A stretch of 20,377 nt of DNA from positions 1 to 20,377 of the forward strand of contig URRR01000039.1 in NCBI GenBank assembly GCA_900550365.1. The letters are read 5' to 3'. A program made the translations under genes and the position numbers. Shown one piece after another: positions 14,676 to 20,377 of this stretch (position 1 is the first letter of the stretch; every line of letters starts with the position of its first letter). The stretch is from an uncultured Prevotella sp. GTDB lineage: Bacteria > Bacteroidota > Bacteroidia > Bacteroidales > Bacteroidaceae. Under the pieces are notes generated by a model. That model saw only the letters and a program-made list of their open reading frames with translations, did not search any database and was not told the origin of the DNA.

Positions 14676-14749
14676 CGCTTCAAGATGGGCTTGAACCAAC
14701 GACCCCCTGATTAACAGTCAGGTGCTCTAACCAACTGAGCTATTGAAGC
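14676..14749 (-). tRNA. tRNA-Asn (anticodon GTT)
   Basis: This is a 74-nt tRNA including the discriminator G; CCA is not encoded. The acceptor stem pairs GCTTCAA with TTGAAGC, the D arm is GCTC/GAGC, the anticodon stem is CCTGA/TCAGG with loop CTGTTAA (anticodon GTT), and the variable loop is 5 nt. The T arm is GTTGG-TTCAAGC-CCATC, giving four pairs and one U-U mismatch (positions 50-64). The G discriminator agrees with asparagine identity. It has its own promoter and terminator. Confidence 0.96.
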
Positions 14750-14776
14750 AGTAAAGCATTTGGTTTCAAATGCGAT

Positions 14777-14809
14777 GCAAAGGTAATGCGTTTTTCCGAA
14801 ACCTCCAAA
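14777..14809 (-). promoter_or_regulatory. tRNA-Asn promoter (TTTG -33 / TACCTTTGC -7)
   Basis: On the minus strand TTTG (14806-14809) is followed after 20 bp by TACCTTTGC (14777-14785), a textbook Bacteroidetes sigma-ABfr promoter. It predicts transcription from about 14770, roughly 20 nt before the mature tRNA. Confidence 0.8.
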
Positions 14810-14858
14810 TTTTTTGGCTAAAAAATTGAATTTTCACACAAAATACAATAAATTTCTG

Positions 14859-14880
14859 CTAAAAGACGGCGTTTTACGGC
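14859..14880. repeat. Solitary 22-bp palindromic unit, locus E
   Basis: A single unit has the core AAAAGACGGCGTTTTAC, in the same register as the arrays at loci A-D. It lies between the divergent tRNA-Asn and S41 peptidase promoters, immediately upstream of the S41 -7 box, where a -33 element would be expected. Confidence 0.6.
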
Positions 14881-14889
14881 CATAAAGTA

Positions 14890-14898
14890 TATCTTTGC
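14890..14898 (+). promoter_or_regulatory. Candidate -7 box for the S41 peptidase gene
   Basis: The sequence TATCTTTGC matches TAnnTTTG and predicts a leader of about 90 nt before the ATG at 14993. The -33 position has no TTTG and is occupied by the solitary repeat unit. Confidence 0.55.
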
Positions 14899-14992
14899 AT
14901 AAAATAAGGCGACACACGGAGCATGCCTCAAGGCGCCCCGGAGCCGTGCCGTGCTTTATCCTTTATATTACAGAAGAACAAAAAAGAACAAA

Positions 14993-16726
14993 ATGAAAAT
15001 ACGTATTTTGCAGCTCTTCCTGCTGCTCATGCTGCCCGCGGCGGCCGTAACGGCGCAGGAAGACAAGGACCACAACTTCAACGTTTCCAAGAACATGCAG
15101 GTGTTCAACGAGATTTACGGCTACCTTGACCTCATGTACGTCGACACGCTTGACGCCGACGAGGTGGTAGGCACGGCCATAAACTCGATGCTGAAATCGC
15201 TCGACCCCTACACCGTTTATTACCCCGAGGAGAAGGTGAAAGACCTTAAGACGATGCTTACGGGCCGCTACAGCGGCATCGGTTCCGTCATACGTTACAA
15301 CCAGAAGATTGACAACGTAGTGATAGACGAGCCCATGCAGGGCAGTCCGGCCGCCGAGGCAGGGCTTAAGAAGGGCGACATCATCCTTGCCGTTGACGAC
15401 TCTACAATGGCGGGCAAGTATCCCGCCTACGTCAGCACGCATCTGAAGGGCGTGCCGGGCACCACCTTCGTGCTGACCATACGCCGCCCCTCCACCGGCA
15501 AGGAGATGAAGATGAGGATAACGCGCCGCTCTATCGAGACCCCCACCATACCTTACTACGGCCTGCGTCCAGACAGCATAGGTTACCTGAACCTCAGCAG
15601 TTTTACCGAGGGGTGCGCCAAGGACGTGCGCCGGGCGTTCGTTGAGATGAAGCATAAGGGCATGAAGGGCTTTGTGCTCGACCTGCGCGGCAACGGCGGC
15701 GGCTCGCTTACCGAGGCCGTTGACATAGTGAACATGTTTGTGCCCAAGGGCCTTACGCTGGTAAAGACGCGCGGCAAGCTGAAGCGTGCCAACTATGATT
15801 ACACCACCACCGTTGACCCTATTGACTCAATAATGCCCGTTGTAGTCCTGGTGAACGGCGAGACCGCCAGCGCCAGCGAGATAACTAGCGGCAGCATGCA
15901 GGACCTCGACCGCGCCGTGATACTGGGCACACGCACCTACGGCAAGGGCCTCGTGCAGCGCCCCGTCGACCTTTCGTACAACGGACAGCTCAAGCTTACC
16001 ACCGGAAAATACTACATTCCCAGCGGCCGCTGCATCCAGGCCATCAACTATCGCCACGCCCGCGGCGGCTACACCGAGCACATACCTGACAGCCTCACCA
16101 AGGTGTTCCACACGGCCGGAGGCCGCGAGGTACGTGACGGCGGCGGCATAAAGCCCGACATCGTGGTGCGTCCTGACTCTATGCCCAACATCGCTTACTA
16201 TCTGACAGTCAGCGGACTTGACTCCACCGAGGTGCTGCTCGACTATGAGGTTGACTACATGGCAGCCCACCCGACCATCGCTCCGGCGTCAGAGTTTGAG
16301 CTGAGCGACGCTGATTACGAGGAGTTCAAGAAGCGTGTCATCGCGAGCGGATTCACGTATGACCCCGAGAGCGAGCGCGCCCTGAAGTCTCTGAAGAAGA
16401 TAGTACAGTTTGAAGGCTATTACGACGACGCCAAGACAGAGTTTGAGAACCTTGAGAAGAAGCTGAAGCACAACATCGCCCGCGACCTTGACATGCACAA
16501 GGAGGTACTCAAACAAATCATCACCAACGACCTCGTGACGTCATATTACTATCAGGGCGGAGCCGTGGAGAACAGCCTGCGGTACGACAAGCAGATGAAA
16601 GAGGCCTGCCGCATAATCAACGACCCGGCCCTCTACCGCTCAATTCTTGACGGCACTTACAAGCAGCCTGAGAGCGAGAATGCCGATGAAACCGGCGAAA
16701 ATGACACCACGGAGGACGACGACTAA
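14993..16726 (+). CDS. S41 family C-terminal processing peptidase
   Basis: The protein is 577 aa. The ATG at 14993 is chosen because it starts a signal peptide (MKIRILQLFLLLMLPAAAVTA, cleavage near 21); a longer in-frame extension would bury it. The N-terminal region (25-90) leads into a PDZ domain (about 92-180) with GRYSGIGSVIRY and GSPAAEAGLKKGDIILAVDD. The S41 protease core follows, with GYLNLSSFTEG, VLDLRGNGGGSLTEAVDI (228-245), the nucleophile segment NGETASASEITSG (288-300) and the general-base Lys318 in TYGKGLVQ. A C-terminal helical tail ends in an acidic ENADETGENDTTEDDD. It is a periplasmic or envelope protease of the tail-specific type; its substrates are unknown. All catalytic motifs are intact. 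Confidence 0.95.
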   Translation: MKIRILQLFLLLMLPAAAVTAQEDKDHNFNVSKNMQVFNEIYGYLDLMYVDTLDADEVVGTAINSMLKSLDPYTVYYPEEKVKDLKTMLTGRYSGIGSVIRYNQKIDNVVIDEPMQGSPAAEAGLKKGDIILAVDDSTMAGKYPAYVSTHLKGVPGTTFVLTIRRPSTGKEMKMRITRRSIETPTIPYYGLRPDSIGYLNLSSFTEGCAKDVRRAFVEMKHKGMKGFVLDLRGNGGGSLTEAVDIVNMFVPKGLTLVKTRGKLKRANYDYTTTVDPIDSIMPVVVLVNGETASASEITSGSMQDLDRAVILGTRTYGKGLVQRPVDLSYNGQLKLTTGKYYIPSGRCIQAINYRHARGGYTEHIPDSLTKVFHTAGGREVRDGGGIKPDIVVRPDSMPNIAYYLTVSGLDSTEVLLDYEVDYMAAHPTIAPASEFELSDADYEEFKKRVIASGFTYDPESERALKSLKKIVQFEGYYDDAKTEFENLEKKLKHNIARDLDMHKEVLKQIITNDLVTSYYYQGGAVENSLRYDKQMKEACRIINDPALYRSILDGTYKQPESENADETGENDTTEDDD

Positions 16727-16832
16727 GCCTCCCGGAGGCCGTCTCTTATGAGGCATATAAACATAAACTCAACATACGTGAGCGCAACGTGCGGCCACGG
16801 AAAAATAACAATTAAAAGAAAGGAACAAGATT

Positions 16833-17210
16833 ATGACGAACAGAAACGAAGTTTACCGTTGCTCTGTATGCGGCAACATCGTAGAAGTGTTACACCCCGC
16901 AGCCGGCACATTGGTATGCTGCGGCAAGCCCATGGAGCTTATGAAAGAGAACACAGTTGACGCTGCTACCGAGAAGCACGTACCCGTAATCGAGAAAATC
17001 GAGGGCGGATATAAGGTCAAGGTGGGCAGCGTTGAGCACCCGATGACCGACAATCACTACATCGAGTGGATTGAACTGGTAGAGGACGGCAAGGCACAGC
17101 GCAAGTATCTCAAGCCGGGCGAGAAGCCGGAGGCCGTGTTCTACACCGACGCCACCGACGTTTACGCACGTGAATACTGCACCCTTCACGGACAGTGGAG
17201 CAGCAAGTAA
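16833..17210 (+). CDS. dfx: Desulfoferrodoxin (2Fe superoxide reductase)
   Basis: The protein is 125 aa. It reduces superoxide to hydrogen peroxide without making oxygen, a defence suited to anaerobes, in the cytoplasm. The N-terminal desulforedoxin domain has the four-cysteine iron site Cys10, Cys13, Cys29, Cys30. The catalytic neelaredoxin domain has Glu47, His49 (EKHVP), His69 (EHPM), His75, Cys116 and His119 (CTLHG). All ligands of both iron centres are present, with spacing as in the classical two-centre enzyme. An AAAGGAAC purine stretch precedes the ATG. The 106-bp gap after the S41 gene contains a small GCCTC/GAGGC hairpin (16727-16739) and no clear promoter. The physiological electron donor (often rubredoxin) is not encoded here. 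Confidence 0.97.
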   Translation: MTNRNEVYRCSVCGNIVEVLHPAAGTLVCCGKPMELMKENTVDAATEKHVPVIEKIEGGYKVKVGSVEHPMTDNHYIEWIELVEDGKAQRKYLKPGEKPEAVFYTDATDVYAREYCTLHGQWSSK

Positions 17211-17235
17211 TCACGCCCTGATTTTCAGACATTTT

Positions 17236-17279
17236 CCAAAAGGCCGTCTTTCGCAACGTGAAAGGCGGCCTTTTTGCTT
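17236..17279 (+). repeat. 22-bp-pitch palindromic repeat, locus C (2 units, terminator-like)
   Basis: Two units start at 17236 and 17258 with cores AAAAGGCCGTCTTT and GAAAGGCGGCCTTTTT in opposite orientation. Together they form one hairpin of about 15 bp followed by a T-run, 26 bp after the dfx stop, and so probably act as its terminator. Confidence 0.85.
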
Positions 17280-17298
17280 CTTCAGCAGACAAGGAGAT

Positions 17299-17435
17299 TT
17301 TTTCAGCAGACAAGAAACAAGCAGACAAGCAGACAAGGAGATGTGCCTGAAAAATTAAGAATTAAGAGGGAAGAATTAAGAAAATATGCAAATCTCCTTG
17401 TCTGCTTGTCTGCTTGTTTCTTGTCTGCTGAAAAA
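17299..17435. repeat. 48-bp-arm inverted repeat built of GCAGACAAG words
   Basis: The left arm (17299-17346) and right arm (17388-17435) are perfect reverse complements except for one base, with a 41-bp AT-rich spacer. A partial extra copy (CAGCAGACAAGGAGAT) precedes the left arm at 17283-17298. Together with locus C this fills most of the 318-bp gap 17211-17528, which otherwise holds only the promoter of the next gene. Confidence 0.9.
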
Positions 17436-17494
17436 TTGCTTTTCAAGTTTTCACTTTTAACTCTTGATTTTATACATTTCTTCCGGAAATAAAT

Positions 17495-17503
17495 TATATT
17501 TGC
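17495..17503 (+). promoter_or_regulatory. Candidate -7 box for the two-repeat lipoprotein
   Basis: TATATTTGC matches TAnnTTTG, with the predicted start about 20 nt before the ATG at 17529. No convincing -33 TTTG is seen. Confidence 0.6.
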
Positions 17504-17528
17504 AGACATAACCATAAAACTACCGGCC

Positions 17529-18461
17529 ATGAACACACGCCATGTCATTACAGCGCTTTTTATTACCCTGGTTATACCCTTGTTCGTATCGTGCGACGAC
17601 GACGACGATGCCCGTATGCCGTCAATAAGAATGATGACGGCAGAGGAATTCACCCGTTGCGTTGACGGGAAGGCATGGAAACACGTTGATTCTTACGAGA
17701 TAAAGAGTAACGGCAGCATATCGAAGAACAGCTACTGGGACGATATGACAGGCGGCGCGCCCGTGCATTACAGCTTCAGCGGCAACACCGTCACCACCTA
17801 TATGTACATCGACGCTTACCCCATAAACGGCTATGTAACCAGGCAGTTCACCTTCGACAGCGGCACCAACCGCCTCATGGCGGGTCAAGACGAGGTGTTC
17901 ACCGTGGTTGACGTCAACGCCAACGAGCTGCGCCTGATACAGCTCGAGGGCATTACGGGCGACGGCAAGCGCATCTACGTCTACTCGATTTACCGCGCCA
18001 TGACGCCCGGCGAGGCTACGGAGTTGAAGCGCAGCTACCTACACAACCTGGCAACGCTTAACCAGGATTATCCCTCTATGCCCGAACAGCAGCAGATAAC
18101 GGCCGACGACTTCAGCGCGATGGCCGTGGGCCGGACGTGGAGATGCACTGAGGCGCACCTCGTGTTCGTGGGCCACCGCTACGTGGCCGCTGACTTTTTC
18201 GCCACGCCGTCGGGGCTTTCGCCCGTGGATTATGAGATTACCGCCGACTCGCTTTACACTCTGACGGCCGACAGCATTACCGGAACGGTAAGCCGCGAGG
18301 CGGCCGCCTATGATTACCGTGCCAACGGATTTTACGTTGAGACGGCCTCCGGCACAGCCTTCCACATCATCAGTCTTACGCCCGACGAGATGCATATGGT
18401 GCAGCGCCGGCATGCCCCTGTAACCTCAACCGACATCAGCCTTTATTGTATTTACAGGTAA
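17529..18461 (+). CDS. Predicted surface lipoprotein with two lipocalin-like repeats, function unknown
   Basis: The protein is 310 aa. It has a type II signal peptide with lipobox LFVSC (Cys22), followed at once by five aspartates (23-27). An acidic run after the lipidated cysteine is a known surface-export signal for Bacteroidetes lipoproteins, so outer-leaflet display is likely. The mature part contains two similar domains of about 120 residues. The first (about 36-157) starts MTAEEFTRCVDGKAWKHVDSYEI and ends RIYVYSIYRAMTP; the second (about 189-310) starts ITADDFSAMAVGRTWRCTEAHLV and ends DISLYCIYR. Both are beta-rich with alternating hydrophobics and a recurring LRLIQ/MHMVQ strand. I recognise no catalytic motif. 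The gene has its own promoter and repeat-rich flanks, so it is probably monocistronic. Confidence 0.8.
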   Translation: MNTRHVITALFITLVIPLFVSCDDDDDARMPSIRMMTAEEFTRCVDGKAWKHVDSYEIKSNGSISKNSYWDDMTGGAPVHYSFSGNTVTTYMYIDAYPINGYVTRQFTFDSGTNRLMAGQDEVFTVVDVNANELRLIQLEGITGDGKRIYVYSIYRAMTPGEATELKRSYLHNLATLNQDYPSMPEQQQITADDFSAMAVGRTWRCTEAHLVFVGHRYVAADFFATPSGLSPVDYEITADSLYTLTADSITGTVSREAAAYDYRANGFYVETASGTAFHIISLTPDEMHMVQRRHAPVTSTDISLYCIYR

Positions 18462-18465
18462 AAAG

Positions 18466-18532
18466 TATTTTCAGGAGTTAAGGAGAATATTTTCAGGAGT
18501 TAAGGAGTAAAGTAGTAAAGGAGTTAAGACAA
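18466..18532 (+). repeat. Solo copy of the 61-bp GGAGTTAAGG element
   Basis: Bases 18472-18532 match the reverse complement of 3858-3918 at 56 of 61 positions without gaps. Inside it a 20-bp segment beginning TATTTTCAGG is repeated at 18466 and 18488, a 22-bp step. No inverted partner is present nearby. It begins 4 bp after the lipoprotein stop. Confidence 0.85.
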
Positions 18533-18577
18533 TAGCTTTGCTAATTAAGAGTTTGAGGGTCAGGAATCAAGAGTTTT

Positions 18578-18643
18578 CCAAAAGGCCGTCTTTTACCGTG
18601 CGTTTTGCCGTCTTTTGCAAGCCGAAAGACGGCCTTTTGCACA
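18578..18643. repeat. 22-bp-pitch palindromic repeat array, locus D (3 units)
   Basis: Units start at 18578, 18600 and 18622, with cores AAAAGGCCGTCTTTT, GTTTTGCCGTCTTTTG and GAAAGACGGCCTTTTG. The first and last are reverse complements and would fold over the middle unit. It lies in the 351-bp gap 18462-18812, which contains the solo GGAGTTAAGG element, this array and a promoter, but no gene. Confidence 0.88.
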
Positions 18644-18771
18644 ACTGTGGATTTCCATTTATTTTCACTGCGGCGGCGCGGCATGGGGCCAAGTGCGCCA
18701 TATTATCCGTTTACTTAGCGTTAATCTGCGGTTTTCCGGCGGTTTTTCAATATAAATTCAGTAACTTTGCA

Positions 18772-18780
18772 GGCATTGAT
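18772..18780 (+). promoter_or_regulatory. Candidate -7 box for the DUF4369 lipoprotein
   Basis: TAACTTTGC matches TAnnTTTG and lies 32 bp before the ATG at 18813. A T-rich stretch (18743-18747) lies near the -33 position, but lacks the TTTG sequence. Confidence 0.6.
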
Positions 18781-18812
18781 TATTACACCTGAAAACCATA
18801 AAAACGTATATA

Positions 18813-19985
18813 ATGAAGAAGATTTTATCACGCCTTACGGCCTTTGCCGTGGCCACGCTTGCCGTTGTCACCCTCGGTTCGTGCGACAACCGGAAGTTCC
18901 GCGTTGACGGAAACATCACTGACGCGGCCGACTCCGTACTCTATCTTGAGAACATGAGCCTTGACGGACCGGTGGCTGTCGACTCTGCCAAGCTGGCCGC
19001 CGACGGCTCGTTCAGCTTCAGCGAGAAGGCCCCCGAGGCTCCCGAGTTCTACCGCCTGCGCATAGCCGGACAGATAATCAACCTCAGCGTTGACTCTACC
19101 GAGACAATCACCGTCAAGGCCTCGTTCCCCACAATGGCCACCGGCTACACCGTGGAAGGCTCGTCAGAGTGCGCCACAATAAAGGAACTGACCCTCAAGC
19201 AGATTGACCTGCTGGGCCGTGTCATCGCCGTTGAGCGCAACAGCGCGCTCGGCTTCGACCAGACCCGCGACAGCATAGCCCGCATGATAGAGGCTTACAA
19301 GCACGACATCAAGCTTAACTACATCTTCAAGGCGCCCATGCGCCCGTCGTCATACTTCGCCCTGTTCCAGACATTAGGCAACCGCCTCATCTTCGACCCG
19401 CGCCAGAGCGAGGACGACATCAAGGCCTTCGCCGCCGTGGCTACAAGCTGGGACACGTATCACCCGGGCTCGCTGCGCGGCAAGAACCTGCACAACATAG
19501 CCATACAGGGCATGAGAAACGTGCGCATCGTGCGCAACCAGCAGGCCGCCCAGGCCGTTGACGCCAGCAAGGTGAACGTGGCCAATCTGATTGACATCGC
19601 CCTGACCGACAACAAGGGAGCAACGCGCCGCCTGACAGACCTTAAGGGCCGCGTGGTGCTGCTTGACTTCCACGTGTTCGGCGCGGACGGTTCTACCAAG
19701 CGCATAATGCAGATGCGTGACATATATAATAAGTATCACGGCCGCGGATTGGAGATTTACCAGGTGTCACTCGACCCCGACGAGCACTTCTGGAAGACCC
19801 AGACGGCTGCTCTGCCGTGGATAAGCGTGCGCGACCCGCAGGGCATACAGTCGAACAATCTTGCCCTCTACAACGTGCGCTCGATACCTACGTTCTTCCT
19901 GATAGACAAGACCAACACCCTGCGCAAGCGTGACATTCAGGTAGAGAACCTTGACAAGGAGATTGAAAGCATGCTCGCCGAATAG
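18813..19985 (+). CDS. DUF4369 lipoprotein with thioredoxin-like domain lacking the CXXC motif
   Basis: The protein is 390 aa with a lipoprotein signal and lipobox TLGSC (Cys24). The N-terminal beta domain (about 27-120, KFRVDGNITDAADSVLYLENM...SFSFSEKAPEAPEFYRLRI) is of the DUF4369 type common in Bacteroidetes. A helical linker (about 120-240) follows, then a TlpA/AhpC-like thioredoxin fold (about 262-390) with RVVLLDFHVFGADGSTKRIMQMRDIYNKYHGRGLEIYQVSLD and the cis-proline SIPTFFLID (Pro359). Where relatives carry WCGPC, this protein has Gly290-Ala-Asp-Gly-Ser294, and there is no cysteine in the whole domain. Thiol-disulfide exchange is therefore impossible at this site; a binding or structural role is inferred. 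It sits in the envelope, anchored by its lipid. Confidence 0.9.
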   Translation: MKKILSRLTAFAVATLAVVTLGSCDNRKFRVDGNITDAADSVLYLENMSLDGPVAVDSAKLAADGSFSFSEKAPEAPEFYRLRIAGQIINLSVDSTETITVKASFPTMATGYTVEGSSECATIKELTLKQIDLLGRVIAVERNSALGFDQTRDSIARMIEAYKHDIKLNYIFKAPMRPSSYFALFQTLGNRLIFDPRQSEDDIKAFAAVATSWDTYHPGSLRGKNLHNIAIQGMRNVRIVRNQQAAQAVDASKVNVANLIDIALTDNKGATRRLTDLKGRVVLLDFHVFGADGSTKRIMQMRDIYNKYHGRGLEIYQVSLDPDEHFWKTQTAALPWISVRDPQGIQSNNLALYNVRSIPTFFLIDKTNTLRKRDIQVENLDKEIESMLAE

Positions 19986-20099
19986 GCGGAACGCCGCCTG
20001 AGAGCGGTCATTACGTGCGGCCGCATAATACAAGCACCGCCGTGAGCGGTCGTCAGCCGGAAGCGGCGGCAGCGCAGAATGCTACGGCTCATCAACAAC

Positions 20100-20134
20100 A
20101 AAGGCCCGAAGGACAGTTCCTTCGGGCCTTTTTT
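20100..20134 (+). terminator. Rho-independent terminator after the DUF4369 lipoprotein gene
   Basis: Perfect 14-bp arms AAAGGCCCGAAGGA (20100-20113) and TCCTTCGGGCCTTT (20118-20131) enclose the loop CAGT and are followed by TTT. It lies 115 bp past the stop codon, and the stretch before it (19986-20099) shows no gene. Confidence 0.93.
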
Positions 20135-20231
20135 ACAGGCTGTAAAGATGTATGTCAGTACTACGAAGCCGGCCGGATATTACCCGCGACACGGCATACC
20201 GACAAGCCGAAGCACAGCTGCGCGCAATAAG

Positions 20232-20377
20232 TCAGTCGGCCTTACGCCCTCTGTAATATGTGTCGAAAGCGTCCTTTGCATAACCGTCAGACATGACCTT
20301 GAAGCTTGAGCTTGTCGCCCCGCTTACCTCTTTGCCCTTATAATACACCTTGAAAGCATCCTTGGCGTAGCCGTCCG
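20232..20377 (-). CDS. DKNYY-type repeat protein, 3' end only
   Basis: This is an open frame running off the right edge, reading DGYAKDAFKVYYKGKEVSGATSSSFKVMSDGYAKDAFDTYYRGRKAD before a TGA at 20232-20234. Two copies of a unit of about 29 residues are visible, each with DGYAKDAFxxYYxGxxx, separated by GATSSSFKVMS. This resembles the DKNYY repeat family, in which each unit is a short beta-hairpin. The function is unknown. The start, signal peptide and total repeat number lie outside the window. It is convergent with the gene closed by the terminator at 20100-20134; 20135-20231 holds nothing I can identify. Confidence 0.65.
   Translation of the reverse strand, partial: DGYAKDAFKVYYKGKEVSGATSSSFKVMSDGYAKDAFDTYYRGRKAD

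Noticed and set aside
14676..14749. tRNA pseudogene
   Set aside because: Only one T-stem mismatch; full acceptor pairing, a normal anticodon loop, a canonical promoter and a strong terminator argue for a functional gene.

Overview
The window looks like chromosomal DNA of a Bacteroidales bacterium, most likely Prevotellaceae. The evidence is gene content (S46 dipeptidyl-peptidase, DUF4369/thioredoxin-fold lipoprotein, WbqC protein, a short ECF sigma/membrane-partner pair, a DKNYY-type repeat protein), Bacteroidetes-type promoters with a TAnnTTTG -7 box (one with a TTTG -33 box at 20 bp), and lipoprotein signals. Genes are moderately GC-rich; intergenic spacers are AT-rich and full of repeats. 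The species cannot be named from this sequence alone.

Layout. 1-1585 (+): an S26 signal-peptidase-like protein that has lost both catalytic residues, then a WbqC-family protein, closed by a clear terminator. 1688-2657 (-): an ECF sigma factor translationally overlapped with a small single-TM protein, probably its regulator. 2936-8697 (-): topA, aroK, speA and argB, probably one transcription unit, with a large inverted repeat filling the speA-argB gap. 8969-14462 (-): a periplasmic DPP7-like S46 peptidase, a polysaccharide flippase, an AT-rich four-helix-bundle gene bounded by an inverted repeat, and a fused SpmA/SpmB-type membrane protein. 14676-14749 (-): tRNA-Asn with its own promoter and terminator. 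14993-19985 (+): an S41 C-terminal processing peptidase, a 2Fe superoxide reductase (desulfoferrodoxin), a two-repeat lipoprotein, and a DUF4369 lipoprotein with a cysteine-less thioredoxin fold, closed by a strong terminator. The window ends in the 3' end of a DKNYY-type repeat gene (-).

What stands out is between the genes. (1) A dispersed family of near-palindromic AAAAGGCCGTCTTTT/AAAAGACGGCCTTTT cores occurs at five intergenic loci, in tandem at an exact 22-bp pitch (4, 4, 2, 3 and 1 units). (2) A 61-bp GGAGTTAAGG element occurs three times, two copies forming a 64-bp-arm inverted repeat between speA and argB. (3) Two further inverted-repeat pairs built from other short words (GTGAGAAAG; GCAGACAAG) lie in other gaps; one of them encloses the four-helix-bundle gene and reaches almost exactly from the stop codon of one neighbour to the start codon of the other. 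Together these suggest active repeat-based remodelling, or RNA-level regulation, of intergenic regions. That is my inference from a single window.
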